Shown: piece by piece, positions 41,901 to 49,458 of the stretch | Layout: every line of letters starts with the position of its first letter | Numbering within the stretch: position 1 is the stretch's first letter | DNA from: Smithella sp. | Lineage (GTDB): Bacteria > Desulfobacterota > Syntrophia > Syntrophales > Smithellaceae | Direction of reading: 5' to 3' | DNA: 58,006 nucleotides | Assembly: GCA_012510495.1 (NCBI GenBank) | Contig: JAAZHX010000066.1 | Span: 1 to 58,006, forward strand | The notes under the pieces: generated by a model | What the model was told of the DNA's origin: nothing | Databases searched by the model: none | What the model saw: only the letters and a program-made list of their open reading frames with translations | Made by a program: the position numbers and the translations under genes

Positions 41901-43230
41901 GGAAATCGCCGCGCTGGAGCGGAAGACGGGCCGCCGTTTCGGAGACCCCGCAAATCCTCTACTCTTGTCGGTGCGAAGCGGCGCGACGATTTCGCTGCCC
42001 GGCATGATGCGTTCTTTTTTAAATGTCGGCATCAACGCCTCGATTGCCGAAACCCTCAGCGCCAAAAAAGATTTCCAGTGGGCGGCCTGGGATTCCTACC
42101 GCCGTTTTCTTCAGACCTGGGGGATGTTCCAGGGGATGAGCCGCGACTTCTTCGACGCCATCATGGATGGCTTCAAACAGAAGCATGGCGTGCAAAGAAA
42201 AATTCAATTTCCGCCCGGGATGATGAAGCAGATCGCTCTGGCGTATAAACAGGGGATTCTGGACAGCGGCATTCCGTTGTCGGATAATCCGCTCCGGCAG
42301 CTGCGTCATGCGGTTTTAAAGGTTTTTGATTCCTGGTATGCCGAGCAGGCGCGCATCTACCGCCACCAGATGCATTTGTCCGATGCGTGGGGGACCGCCG
42401 TCATCGTGCAGGCGATGGTCTTCGGCAACCTCCACGAGCGATCCGGCTCGGGCGTGATTTTTACCCGTGATCCGAAAAGCGCTTCCTCCGATGTGGCCCT
42501 TTACGGGGATTTCATCTTCGGCGTTCAGGGGGACGATATCGTTTCCGGGCTTGTCGAAACGCATCCCATCTCCGAGCGCCAGCGGCTTACCGAACAGCGC
42601 AACAAGGGAATTTCCCTGGAAGCGGACTTTCCGGACATCTATGCCGAACTGGTCAAAACCGCGGAAACGCTGATTTATGAAAAGGGCCTGAACCACCAGG
42701 AAATAGAATTTACCTTTGAAGGCCCGCAAAAAGAGCATTTGTTTCTGCTGCAGACGCGGGACATGGATCAGACCCAGGCAAAAAACCTGCGGCGCTTTAA
42801 AGAGACGGACTTCTTGCACGAGTCCATGCTGGGGACAGGAATTGGCGTCTCCGGCGGCGCCCTGTGCGGCCGGGTCGTTTATTCCGAAAAAGACATTCAG
42901 CAGTTTCGCCTAACGGAGCCCGAAACGCCGCTCATTCTGATCCGACCCGATACGGTGCCCGATGATGTCGGCGTCCTTTTGCAGGTGGAAGGGCTGCTTA
43001 CCGCCAAGGGCGGAGCGACCTCTCATGCCGCCGTTACTATTCCGCAGCTGGGCAAAGTCGGGGTGGTGGGGCTCAGCAAACTGAAGGTCTATGAAATGGA
43101 AGGCTATGCGACCCTGGAGAACCACACGATCCGAAGCGGAAATTTTATCGCCATTGACGGCTGGAGCGGCGCTTTGTATCTCGGGAAGCATGATCTGGAG
43201 CCGGCGCCCTACGCTTCCGTTATTCTGTAG
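38992..43230 (+). CDS. Large PEP synthase/PPDK-like protein with a long unassigned N-terminal region
   Basis: A 1412-residue protein. Residues 1-900 show no family I recognise and are mostly helical. From residue about 914 comes the PEP/pyruvate-binding ATP-grasp domain of pyruvate phosphate dikinase and PEP synthase (LGNKGYFLKQLVSFGFQVPP, LLLSVRSGATISLPGMM, SGSGVIFTRDPKS). Near residue 1340 is the phosphohistidine swivel domain (TAKGGATSHAAVTIPQ) with the conserved His. The PEP-binding TIM barrel is absent, so this cannot be a complete PEP synthase. It may phosphorylate another substrate from ATP, like rifampin phosphotransferase or glucan dikinases. It stands alone, with a terminator after it. 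Confidence 0.82.
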   Translation: MKAESKSPAGNGRWISSALKVNLERTAADVQIPQQYAPILSIVKDRYGLQKKTRELLTELNHPYVNWDFVLRELKSISIGNFHICNRHPDGLAGLWILLTIYFDILKSTAGEEVKDSALHYLFDYADTVILHSKEFLERNLSLFPPLIEFLAELADGESALFKKCSSYLKRILRTAADRNVDLVTPAFDALLYKMFRVTYVFWLNQPDPALWLVAERKAETPPNETPYLELIRPLSHHRFRKLMLEIEALRPRDGEKAGAHLRDFLALPDYFQILDTYLRVASALEKAEAYANRHLVKLDFLFGVMTAPGLQDLHAGAMREINASLKLVFQEEKKENLDIIIRKIFSFLKKNTARSEFRSASIDCILTAAREVFAQNDHPLVEMFMDELIAYGFEYPEIRGSTAEWQVRVNPEHIRTIRAWLEIIALKPRWTKRLVSALIIHLKIGGIFIRDTDLIQRDISRLLNADIAPAYSLIKQLLRLFPVYFSEIGAEGELRDLTTRVDELSCRNDRLIDFFRKQSHVESNSLLVEFIEDIFRFWVSGEKKAIRKHVPDEVYDQVAGEGLYFDGMHRALIHLFEGAGNQPGKFLEWDPEKIAGEISRIQNISETDRERASLMIRIYQLIYKKYHPRYYNLLGDLESAGVFTAQDLVSLKRSLADKNHYRSLNVILKCLGSLKTQILSEKKTRPFENIYYKRHIAAGIPSMYGTYHEEKFDALGFSLRLESLAGMLFEELIQSLNLQFITKRTIIRVHTYLWTYLNALDLEGISTEGLVAKVRYITSALPIKQFSMEQYLDIFRFISRGIQDVIRDYYIDAHSVNLPVILRQLQAQTDPPDGKQDEARMEEFIYRQSENFLRGMISSAFGLQVLDNFVHTVIKTLNAELEKFKDNKRIVNLLMDYNPDLAVSPIYSKNPKMDNQILLGNKGYFLKQLVSFGFQVPPGFVITTEVFRGFDAVYGYKYIFRDLARRVNREIAALERKTGRRFGDPANPLLLSVRSGATISLPGMMRSFLNVGINASIAETLSAKKDFQWAAWDSYRRFLQTWGMFQGMSRDFFDAIMDGFKQKHGVQRKIQFPPGMMKQIALAYKQGILDSGIPLSDNPLRQLRHAVLKVFDSWYAEQARIYRHQMHLSDAWGTAVIVQAMVFGNLHERSGSGVIFTRDPKSASSDVALYGDFIFGVQGDDIVSGLVETHPISERQRLTEQRNKGISLEADFPDIYAELVKTAETLIYEKGLNHQEIEFTFEGPQKEHLFLLQTRDMDQTQAKNLRRFKETDFLHESMLGTGIGVSGGALCGRVVYSEKDIQQFRLTEPETPLILIRPDTVPDDVGVLLQVEGLLTAKGGATSHAAVTIPQLGKVGVVGLSKLKVYEMEGYATLENHTIRSGNFIAIDGWSGALYLGKHDLEPAPYASVIL

Positions 43231-43323
43231 GACCTCTCGCGTCCAAAAACAAAATGATATGCTCTCCGGGCTGTTTTACCTGATGCATGATCTTCGCCGG
43301 GCGTCGCCGCGTATGCTTTCCAG

Positions 43324-43370
43324 CCAAAAACCCTCGTTTCCGTGTGAAAGAAAACGAGGGTTTTTGGTTT
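43324..43370. terminator. Strong bidirectional terminator
   Basis: CCAAAAACCCTCGTTT pairs with AAAACGAGGGTTTTTGG across an 11-base loop. The A/T flanks let it work on both strands, serving the rightward 1412-residue gene and the leftward GAPDH gene. Confidence 0.9.
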
Positions 43371-43427
43371 AAATGAACGAGAAGGCGCGTTTGCCGCAGC
43401 CTGCTCGTGGAGCGCTTTCTCGGCGGC

Positions 43428-44699
43428 TTACTGAAGGTTTTTGTGGATATAGACGGTCAGATCTCCCATCCGGTTAGTGTAACTGCCGTATTCGTTGTCG
43501 TACCAGCCGAAAATCTTGGCATGGACCACGGGAACCTGAAGCATTTTTTCGCCAAGGGCCGAAACGAGGTCCGCCGGCAGATTCGGAATGTGCGAAAGGT
43601 TGACTGGTATGAAAGCCGTGCGGGTGTGATTGAACTGGCCTTCAATGATGACCGCCGCGTCTTCGCCGATCAGATCGGTGGAGACATTCTGCTGCATGGT
43701 GAAGCGGACAAGAGGATTGTCCCTGGCGGCTTTCGCGTAAATATCATTGAGTTTTTTGGTGTCGAGACCGGCCGCCGCCGCCTTATCGTTGTTTCTCGCC
43801 TGAAACGTCGCGTTGAGCACGATGAGTGAAAGGGTGTTGGTCGGCACCCGGATGGAATCGCCCATGAAGCCGATGTTTTTGACTTCCGGAATGACTTCGG
43901 CCAGGGCCTTGGCCGCGCCGGTCGATGTCAGAATGATGTTGTTGAGAATGCTGCGAGTTTTACGGATGTCTTTCTCGCCGGCCTTGGGCAGTTTATCCAG
44001 AACGCTCTGCGTATTGGTCACGGCATGAATCGTGGACATGGACGCCGTCAGGATAGTGCTGGTTTCCTCGTTGTCCAGAAGCGGTTTGACCATGTGCGCG
44101 AGCCCCGTCGTGGTGCAGGATGCCGCGGAAATCAACAGGTGCTTCTTGGGGTCGAAAGCCGTGTGGTTGATGCCGTAAATCAAGGTCGTGGTGTCTTCCG
44201 GCGTCGCGAGAGCCTTGTTTTTGATCTTGAAAGGCGCGGAATGAATGACCGCTTTGGCGCCGCCGTTTAAGTGACCCCGGATGGAGCCTTTTTTGTCGTC
44301 CACGGGAACGGTCGGATCTTTGAAGCTGCCGCTGCAATCCACGACAATGTCCACCCCGTACTGGCGCCAGGGAATATTCATGGGATTGCGCTGTTCCCGT
44401 AAAACCGTCACCGGAATGCCGTCGATGAGCATCTTGCCGTTTTTTTCGTCCGTAATCTGAATGCAGGGCCGGGCTTTGATGCCGTACAGAAACCGGTGGA
44501 GCAGCCCGTAAGTCGCATCCGCTTCGATCAGGCGGGCGATGGTTTCCATCCCCAGGCCGATGTCCCGCCCCTGGTTGACGATAATTTCTTTGAAGTACTT
44601 TCTGCCGATGTGATGCCACAGAGTCAGTTTGCCGATGCGTCCCAGGCTGTTGATGCCGAGTGCCGGCAGTCTGCTTTCATTTGCGCTGCTGTTACTCAT
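43428..44699 (-). CDS. Divergent glyceraldehyde-3-phosphate dehydrogenase
   Basis: A 423-residue GAPDH-fold protein, about 90 residues longer than standard GapA. It begins GINSLGRIGKLTLWHHIG, and has the catalytic cysteine C195 in ISAASCTTTGLAHMVKPLLD and NNIILTSTGAAKALAEVIPE and GWYDNEYGSYTNRMGD. In ordinary GAPDH the motif is SCTTNCLAP; here the Asn of TTN is Thr and the following Cys is Gly. These changes suggest a different substrate or cofactor, but the fold and the nucleophile are kept. AGGAGG lies before the ATG. A weak leftward promoter (TTGACT 44908-44903, TAAAGA 44885-44880) lies upstream. Confidence 0.85.
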   Translation of the reverse strand: MSNSSANESRLPALGINSLGRIGKLTLWHHIGRKYFKEIIVNQGRDIGLGMETIARLIEADATYGLLHRFLYGIKARPCIQITDEKNGKMLIDGIPVTVLREQRNPMNIPWRQYGVDIVVDCSGSFKDPTVPVDDKKGSIRGHLNGGAKAVIHSAPFKIKNKALATPEDTTTLIYGINHTAFDPKKHLLISAASCTTTGLAHMVKPLLDNEETSTILTASMSTIHAVTNTQSVLDKLPKAGEKDIRKTRSILNNIILTSTGAAKALAEVIPEVKNIGFMGDSIRVPTNTLSLIVLNATFQARNNDKAAAAGLDTKKLNDIYAKAARDNPLVRFTMQQNVSTDLIGEDAAVIIEGQFNHTRTAFIPVNLSHIPNLPADLVSALGEKMLQVPVVHAKIFGWYDNEYGSYTNRMGDLTVYIHKNLQ

Positions 44700-44929
44700 G
44701 ATGTATTTCCTCCTTTACCCCCGTCCGGGCGGGAATGATTTTTGGCGTGAAAAAATATCAAACAAAAAGAATCGGTCGCAGGACGGCCTGCTTTGTGCTG
44801 CGGGAGGTATGACGGCGTAGATTGTGTGCAAATCCGTTATCCGTTGCTGTATTGAGGTCGTTTTGAGAAGACCGGAAAATCTTTACAGGAAAGACCGGTC
44901 AAAGTCAAGAGCGTAATAGATAAATATAA

Positions 44930-45202
44930 TTATATCATACGCATACGGCGTTTTGATCTTGCCGGAGGGCGGGATACGCCGCCAGCGAAAAAGCACTGAA
45001 CATTTTGATGAGTATTCCTGCCTTCTTTCGTGAGCGTCGGCACAAAGGCTCTGGAATCGTGGCTGGATTTTTGGCGGGTTAAAAAGCCTTTTTGAATCAG
45101 GGGATTGACCAGCCGGGTGCTCGTACTTTTTTCCACGGAAAGAATCCGGTGCAAATCTGGAACATTCAACTCTTCATTTTTCATAACGGTTGTATTATGC
45201 AA
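44930..45202 (-). CDS. Truncated MarR-family winged-helix regulator
   Basis: A 90-residue product with ELNVPDLHRILSVEKSTSTR, LVNPLIQKGFLTRQKSSHDS and FVPTLTKEGRN, which is the central DNA-binding wing of MarR proteins. The normal first two helices are missing: an in-frame stop lies just upstream of the TTG at 45202, and the next ATG is at 45184. The last 25 residues (basic, from GGVSRPPARS) do not resemble MarR. It is divergent from the crotonase gene at 45315 across a consensus promoter. It could be a decayed local regulator or a short dimerless form. Confidence 0.55.
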   Translation of the reverse strand: MHNTTVMKNEELNVPDLHRILSVEKSTSTRLVNPLIQKGFLTRQKSSHDSRAFVPTLTKEGRNTHQNVQCFFAGGVSRPPARSKRRMRMI

Positions 45203-45248
45203 CCATCTTTACGTTTGCCAGGGAACAATCATCAATTGGATTATTCCG

Positions 45249-45277
45249 TTGACACGCGCGGCCCCTTTCCTTATACT
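45249..45277 (+). promoter_or_regulatory. Consensus sigma-70 promoter of the crotonase gene
   Basis: TTGACA (45249-45254) and TATACT (45272-45277) are exactly 17 bases apart, 38 bases before the crotonase ATG. The box is followed by C and a GC-rich discriminator, as at 32448 and 52858. Confidence 0.85.
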
Positions 45278-45314
45278 CGCCGCCAGTAAAATACAGGAAA
45301 AGGAAGAAAAGCAT

Positions 45315-46097
45315 ATGACAATCAATATTAAAACCGAAGAACACATTTTGCTGATTGAAATTGACCGTCCCCAAAAATACAACGCTCTGACGCGGGAGAT
45401 GTATTCCAAAATAGCACAGGCCTATTACAAACTGGATACGGATGATGATTTATGGGTGGGAGTTGTCTATGGCAACGGCAAACATTTTACTTCGGGGCTG
45501 GAATTGACCGATTGGACGGATGCGTTTACCGGTGGAGGGGGTTTCCCCCTGAACCCGGAAAACGAAATTGATCCATTTTATATGGCGAATGAGAAGCGCT
45601 GCAGTAAACCGATCATTTTCGCCGTTCAGGGGTATTGCTATACCTGGGGCGTGGAGACGATGCTGAACGCGGATATTCGCGTGGCGGCGTCGGATACGCG
45701 ATTTGGCCAGCTGGAGGTCCTCCGCGGATTTTTCCCGTGCGGAGGCGGCACCATCAGATTAGCCAGGGACATGGGCTGGTCCAATGCGATGCGCTATCTT
45801 TTAACCGGCGATCAATGGAGCGCCGAAGACGCCTACCGCATGGGTTTGGTACAGCATCTGACCGAGCCGGGGAAACAACTGGAAAAGGCGATGGAACTGG
45901 CAAGAAGCGTGGCGAGCGCGGCGCCGCTGGGTGTGCGCAACATTTTGAAAAGCGGTCGCCTGGCGGAAACGCAGGGCGAACAGGCCGCGAAAAAAGTTAT
46001 TTTTCAGGATGTGGCCGAAGTGATGAAAAGCGAGGATATGAAGGAAGGTCTGCTATCTTTTATTGAACGGCGTAAGGCGGTATTCAAAGGGAAATAA
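45315..46097 (+). CDS. Enoyl-CoA hydratase/isomerase family protein
   Basis: A 260-residue crotonase-fold protein. Elements are ILLIEIDRPQKYNALTREMY, GNGKHFTSGLELTDWTDAF, IIFAVQGYCYTWGVETMLNA and FGQLEVLRGFFPCGGGTIRL. A glutamate is present in the VETML and QLEVL positions, so hydratase activity is possible. The start at 45315 follows AGGAAG. It is downstream of the truncated MarR, divergent, and 142 bases before the acyl-CoA dehydrogenase, probably co-transcribed with it. Confidence 0.9.
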   Translation: MTINIKTEEHILLIEIDRPQKYNALTREMYSKIAQAYYKLDTDDDLWVGVVYGNGKHFTSGLELTDWTDAFTGGGGFPLNPENEIDPFYMANEKRCSKPIIFAVQGYCYTWGVETMLNADIRVAASDTRFGQLEVLRGFFPCGGGTIRLARDMGWSNAMRYLLTGDQWSAEDAYRMGLVQHLTEPGKQLEKAMELARSVASAAPLGVRNILKSGRLAETQGEQAAKKVIFQDVAEVMKSEDMKEGLLSFIERRKAVFKGK

Positions 46098-46239
46098 TAC
46101 GGTGCGTTTTTGCCGGGAAAAGGGCGGACGCGACATTAACGTTTAATGGCAGTAAATGAAGTGCCTTCATCAGTGCTCGGGCGGGGAGCATGGATTCGTT
46201 TCATTTTGCGCCTTTAATTTTCAACGGGAGGAATTCAGT

Positions 46240-48066
46240 ATGGCTCACAGTAATTGGTTGTATCAGACGCGCGACATCATGTTCCAGATCAAAGAGTGGC
46301 TCGGCGTGGAAAAGCTCCTGGCCCTTGACGCTTACAAGGATTACTACGGGATGGACGATATCGACAGCTTCCTCGACGTCAACTTCAAAGTCTGCCGCGA
46401 TGTGATGTGTCCGGCCAACAAAGACGCCGACGATCCAGGCGCGAAATTTGTGGGCGGCAATGAGCATGCGGTGACGACGCCGGATTCGTTCAAGAATGTT
46501 TATAAAACCGTGATGGATGCGGAGCTGGGGCCTCAGTTCGGCTATCGCGGCGAAGGTAAAATACCGCTTTGCTGGTATGCGCCGATTCTGGAGATGCAGT
46601 CCGCCGCGTCGCCGTCGATTGTCATGTTCTGGTGTCTGACGCAGGGCGCCATCACTGTGCTTCATGAATTTGCCACGAAAAAACAGCAGGATATGTTCAT
46701 TCCCAAACTGCGCACCGGCGAATGGGGCGGCACCATGGGCCTTACCGAACCGGGTGCTGGCTCCGAAGTCGGCGCGGTCCAGAGCAAAGCTTATCCCACC
46801 GACACGCCCGGCAAGTATAAGCTTACCGGAACAAAATGCTTCATTTCGTCCGGCGACCATGACCTGGCCGAAAACATCATCCATCTGATGCTGGCCAAAA
46901 CGCCGGGCGCTAAAGAAGGCACCGCTGGCATATCGCTTTTCATCGTGCCCAAGTTCTGGGTCAACGAGGACGGCTCGCAGGGCGCCTGGAACGACGTCAC
47001 CACCATGGGCATCGAGCACAAGCTGGGCATTCACGGCTCGACGACCGCCACGCTGGCCATGGGTGAAAACGACAACTGTTACGGCTGGATGGTTGGCGAA
47101 GCGGAAGTGAAAGATGGACGCGGCATCGGCATGAGGCAAATGTTTGCCTATATGAACGAGGAGCGCCTGAACACGGGACTGTTCTCGCTGGGATGCATCG
47201 GCGCCGCCTATTACGCCGCGCTGGATTACACCAAGCTGCGCGTGCAGAGCAAGCATTCCACCAATCCCAAAGGCCCCAGCGTCCGGATCATCGAACATGA
47301 AGACGTCCGTCGCATGCTCTTGTCCCAGAAGGCCGTTCTGGAGGCCTGCCGGGCGCTCATCTACAAGTCCTATCTCTACCGCGACCTGGCTGTCGATGCC
47401 GCCACGCCCGAAGAGCGGGAATATTATGATGATATGTTTGCGATCAACAACCCCCTGTGCAAGGCCTATACTTCCGATATGGCGAGGCTCACCACCGGCG
47501 ACGCCATCCAGTGCCTCGGCGGCTACGGCTTCACGGAAGAATATGCCCCGGCGGAGCTCTACCGGGACGTTGTGATTTACGGCATCTGGGAAGGCACCAA
47601 CTTCATCCAGGCGCAGGATTATACCGGCCGCAAGTTCACCATGAAGGACGGCGCGCCTTTTAAAAAGTGGGTGGCGGAAATCGACGATTTTGTCGCCAAA
47701 AAGAAGACTGATGAGTTCGCGGCGGAATTTGCGATGATGGCGGAAGCCATGGCGTCCTTCAAGGAGATCGTGAGCCTCAATGACGCCTGGACGACGGGCG
47801 ACCGGCAGATGAAACAGCTCTTTGCCACCCGGACCATGCATGCAGGCGCGAGAGTTTACTGCGGCATGCTGCTGCTGGATCAGGCGCTTCTGGCGTCGGC
47901 CAGGATGAAAGAGAAGGGCGAGATCGACACCGATTTCTACAAGGGCAAAATCGCCACGGCCCGGTTTTATGTCATGAATCATGTTCCCGATATCTTCGGC
48001 TATCTCAAATCGATGAAGTTCGGCGACCGCAGCGCGATCGACATCCCCGAAGAAAGCTTCATGTAG
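46240..48066 (+). CDS. Large acyl-CoA dehydrogenase (about 600 residues)
   Basis: A 608-residue FAD enzyme of the longer acyl-CoA dehydrogenase type, similar in layout to the DmdC/AidB-like group. Residues at 166-180 read LTEPGAGSEVGAVQSKA, and AITVLHEFATKKQQDMFIPK precedes that. GIWEGTNFIQAQDYTGRK holds the likely catalytic glutamate, E451. It ends with an extra helical C-terminal domain. GGGAGG stands 9 bases before the ATG. Together with the crotonase it would oxidise an acyl-CoA and hydrate the product; the chain length or ring substrate cannot be fixed. Confidence 0.93.
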   Translation: MAHSNWLYQTRDIMFQIKEWLGVEKLLALDAYKDYYGMDDIDSFLDVNFKVCRDVMCPANKDADDPGAKFVGGNEHAVTTPDSFKNVYKTVMDAELGPQFGYRGEGKIPLCWYAPILEMQSAASPSIVMFWCLTQGAITVLHEFATKKQQDMFIPKLRTGEWGGTMGLTEPGAGSEVGAVQSKAYPTDTPGKYKLTGTKCFISSGDHDLAENIIHLMLAKTPGAKEGTAGISLFIVPKFWVNEDGSQGAWNDVTTMGIEHKLGIHGSTTATLAMGENDNCYGWMVGEAEVKDGRGIGMRQMFAYMNEERLNTGLFSLGCIGAAYYAALDYTKLRVQSKHSTNPKGPSVRIIEHEDVRRMLLSQKAVLEACRALIYKSYLYRDLAVDAATPEEREYYDDMFAINNPLCKAYTSDMARLTTGDAIQCLGGYGFTEEYAPAELYRDVVIYGIWEGTNFIQAQDYTGRKFTMKDGAPFKKWVAEIDDFVAKKKTDEFAAEFAMMAEAMASFKEIVSLNDAWTTGDRQMKQLFATRTMHAGARVYCGMLLLDQALLASARMKEKGEIDTDFYKGKIATARFYVMNHVPDIFGYLKSMKFGDRSAIDIPEESFM

Positions 48067-48077
48067 GGCGAACGTAG

Positions 48078-48240
48078 GGAACGGTCGTGACCGTTCCGAG
48101 ATAAATGCGCAGGGGATGATTCTATAATAATTTTTATCCGTAGGATTTCTTGTGATGGCGCCGCTGTAAGGTCCCTCCCTTGATGGGAGTGATTCCAGGG
48201 AGGGTGAATTCTTTCCCTCGTCGTGCCGGCGAAGGCCGGC
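48078..48240. repeat. Three extragenic palindromes
   Basis: GGAACGGTC and GACCGTTCC (48078-48097) are perfect arms two bases apart. CCCTCCC (48173-48179) pairs with GGGAGGG (48198-48204). GCCGGC repeats around GAAG at 48225-48240, followed by ATCCAG, the common REP-like type also seen at 845-930. Apart from these and the terminator at 48256, I see nothing in the 48067-48522 gap. Confidence 0.7.
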
Positions 48241-48255
48241 ATCCAGAAATATGAT

Positions 48256-48290
48256 AAAAAGGCTGAAGCGCGCCGCGCTTCAGCCTTTCG
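48256..48290 (+). terminator. Terminator-like hairpin
   Basis: AAAGGCTGAAGCG pairs with CGCTTCAGCCTTT over CGC, with A's before and TTTCGTTT after. It could end transcription in either direction. Confidence 0.65.
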
Positions 48291-48522
48291 TTTACCGTCA
48301 ACATCAATCGGCAAACAAGACTTCAAAATTTCGCGAAGGGATTCGGGGGGACATATCACTTAATTGCATTTTTCTACGCAGCCTTTCATGGTTTCTCAGA
48401 TCTAATTTTCAATTGTTAGTGAAAATCGTATCATCGTCCGCCACCATTCAAAAATTTTACCGATGTGATATATAGAGGACAAAACCGGCGGCAATTGCGG
48501 TCGACAGTTCCCCGGTAGGGAG

Positions 48523-48851
48523 ATGGATATGCAGTCGAACATCGCAGAGGCCTTGTCGCTGAGATTTCCGCCCCTGGCGATCAATTATACATGGGAGCCC
48601 CGGTGGATGCCGCGGAACTCCACCCGTTATGCTCCATGCTGCTTTTGGCCCGGGCCGCCAAAGGAGAGACCGTCGCAATTACCAAGGGGACATACGGGTG
48701 CCACGGAGCGCTGGAAGGATTTGGCCTCGCCCCTGCCTGCCCCGAGAGATTTCCGGGCGGCGGCCAGACCGCCAATTTCGGAATAGAGAGCCAACGCTCT
48801 GCGATAATAAAGCAGGTTATGGCCCGTCAGGAAAAGAAATCGGGTTTATGA
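48523..48851 (+). pseudogene. Frameshifted and truncated DUF169-family gene
   Basis: One frame gives AEALSLRFPPLAINYT and, from about 48590, a second frame gives APVDAAELHP, then LLLARAAKGETVAITKGTYG and CHGALEGFGLAPACPERFPG. Joined, they make the N-terminal two thirds of a DUF169 protein (RFPPxAxxYT ... LLxxAAKGxT ... xxGCxG). A frameshift near 48590 and a loss between ELHP and CSML break it, and the last third of a normal 220- to 250-residue protein is missing. It is therefore a decaying gene. Confidence 0.7.
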
Positions 48852-49273
48852 TGGAAATCGAATTCAGGTACGACATGACCGGCGTGAATTGGAAGGACGT
48901 GGCTCAGACGTTGCAGAGCGTCGGCATGAGTTATCATGAGCCTGACGAACACCGCAGGGCATTTGCCGCAAGCCAGATGACGGTCTTTGCTTATCGGGCA
49001 GGCCGGATGATCGGATTCGGCCGGGCTCTCACAGACGGTGTTTACCAGGCCGCCCTTTACGATATCGCTGTCGTTCCCGAGTTTCAGCGGCAGGGCGTCG
49101 GCACGCTGATCGTGCAGAAGATTCTCGAGAGGCTTCCGGGCTGCAATGTAATTCTTTACGCGGCGGCGGGCAGAGAAAGGTTTTACGAAAAGTTCGGATT
49201 CCGGAGGCTGAAAACCGGCATGGCGCTTTTCACCAATGCGCAGGTCATGACGCAGAAGGGGATCACCGGGTAG
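48848..49273 (+). CDS. GNAT-family N-acetyltransferase
   Basis: A 141-residue acetyltransferase. The acetyl-CoA-binding motif A is IAVVPEFQRQGVGTLIVQKI (V-x-x-x-x-Q-x-x-G-x-G), followed by VILYAAAGRERFYEKFGF. The N-terminal half is polar. The substrate is unknown. It follows the DUF169 remnant directly, and the ATGs at 48848 and 48851 are both possible starts. No strong ribosome binding site is seen. Confidence 0.87.
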   Translation: MMEIEFRYDMTGVNWKDVAQTLQSVGMSYHEPDEHRRAFAASQMTVFAYRAGRMIGFGRALTDGVYQAALYDIAVVPEFQRQGVGTLIVQKILERLPGCNVILYAAAGRERFYEKFGFRRLKTGMALFTNAQVMTQKGITG

Positions 49274-49458
49274 CGGGCATTTGCCGCGTCTGCGGCCCCG
49301 CTTCACTGAAGAGGTAATACTTCCGCCAGAGCAAGCGGTCCGGGAGATTGAAGAGTGGCTTGCCGGGGAGGTGGCGGCATGGGTCGCCGGCCGGCCTCAC
49401 TGGATGGGCTGGGCGAAACTGAATATCCATTGCTGAGAACGACAGGAGAAAGATATCC

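Noticed and set aside
46201-47982. A 593-codon open frame on the minus strand
   Set aside because: It is antisense to the large acyl-CoA dehydrogenase, and no motif is recognisable.
49274-49458. Possible small frame reading TEEVILPPEQAVREIEEW before the methyltransferase/reductase gene
   Set aside because: It has only a TTG start without a ribosome binding site and no family that I recognise; it could be a fragment but I cannot support it.
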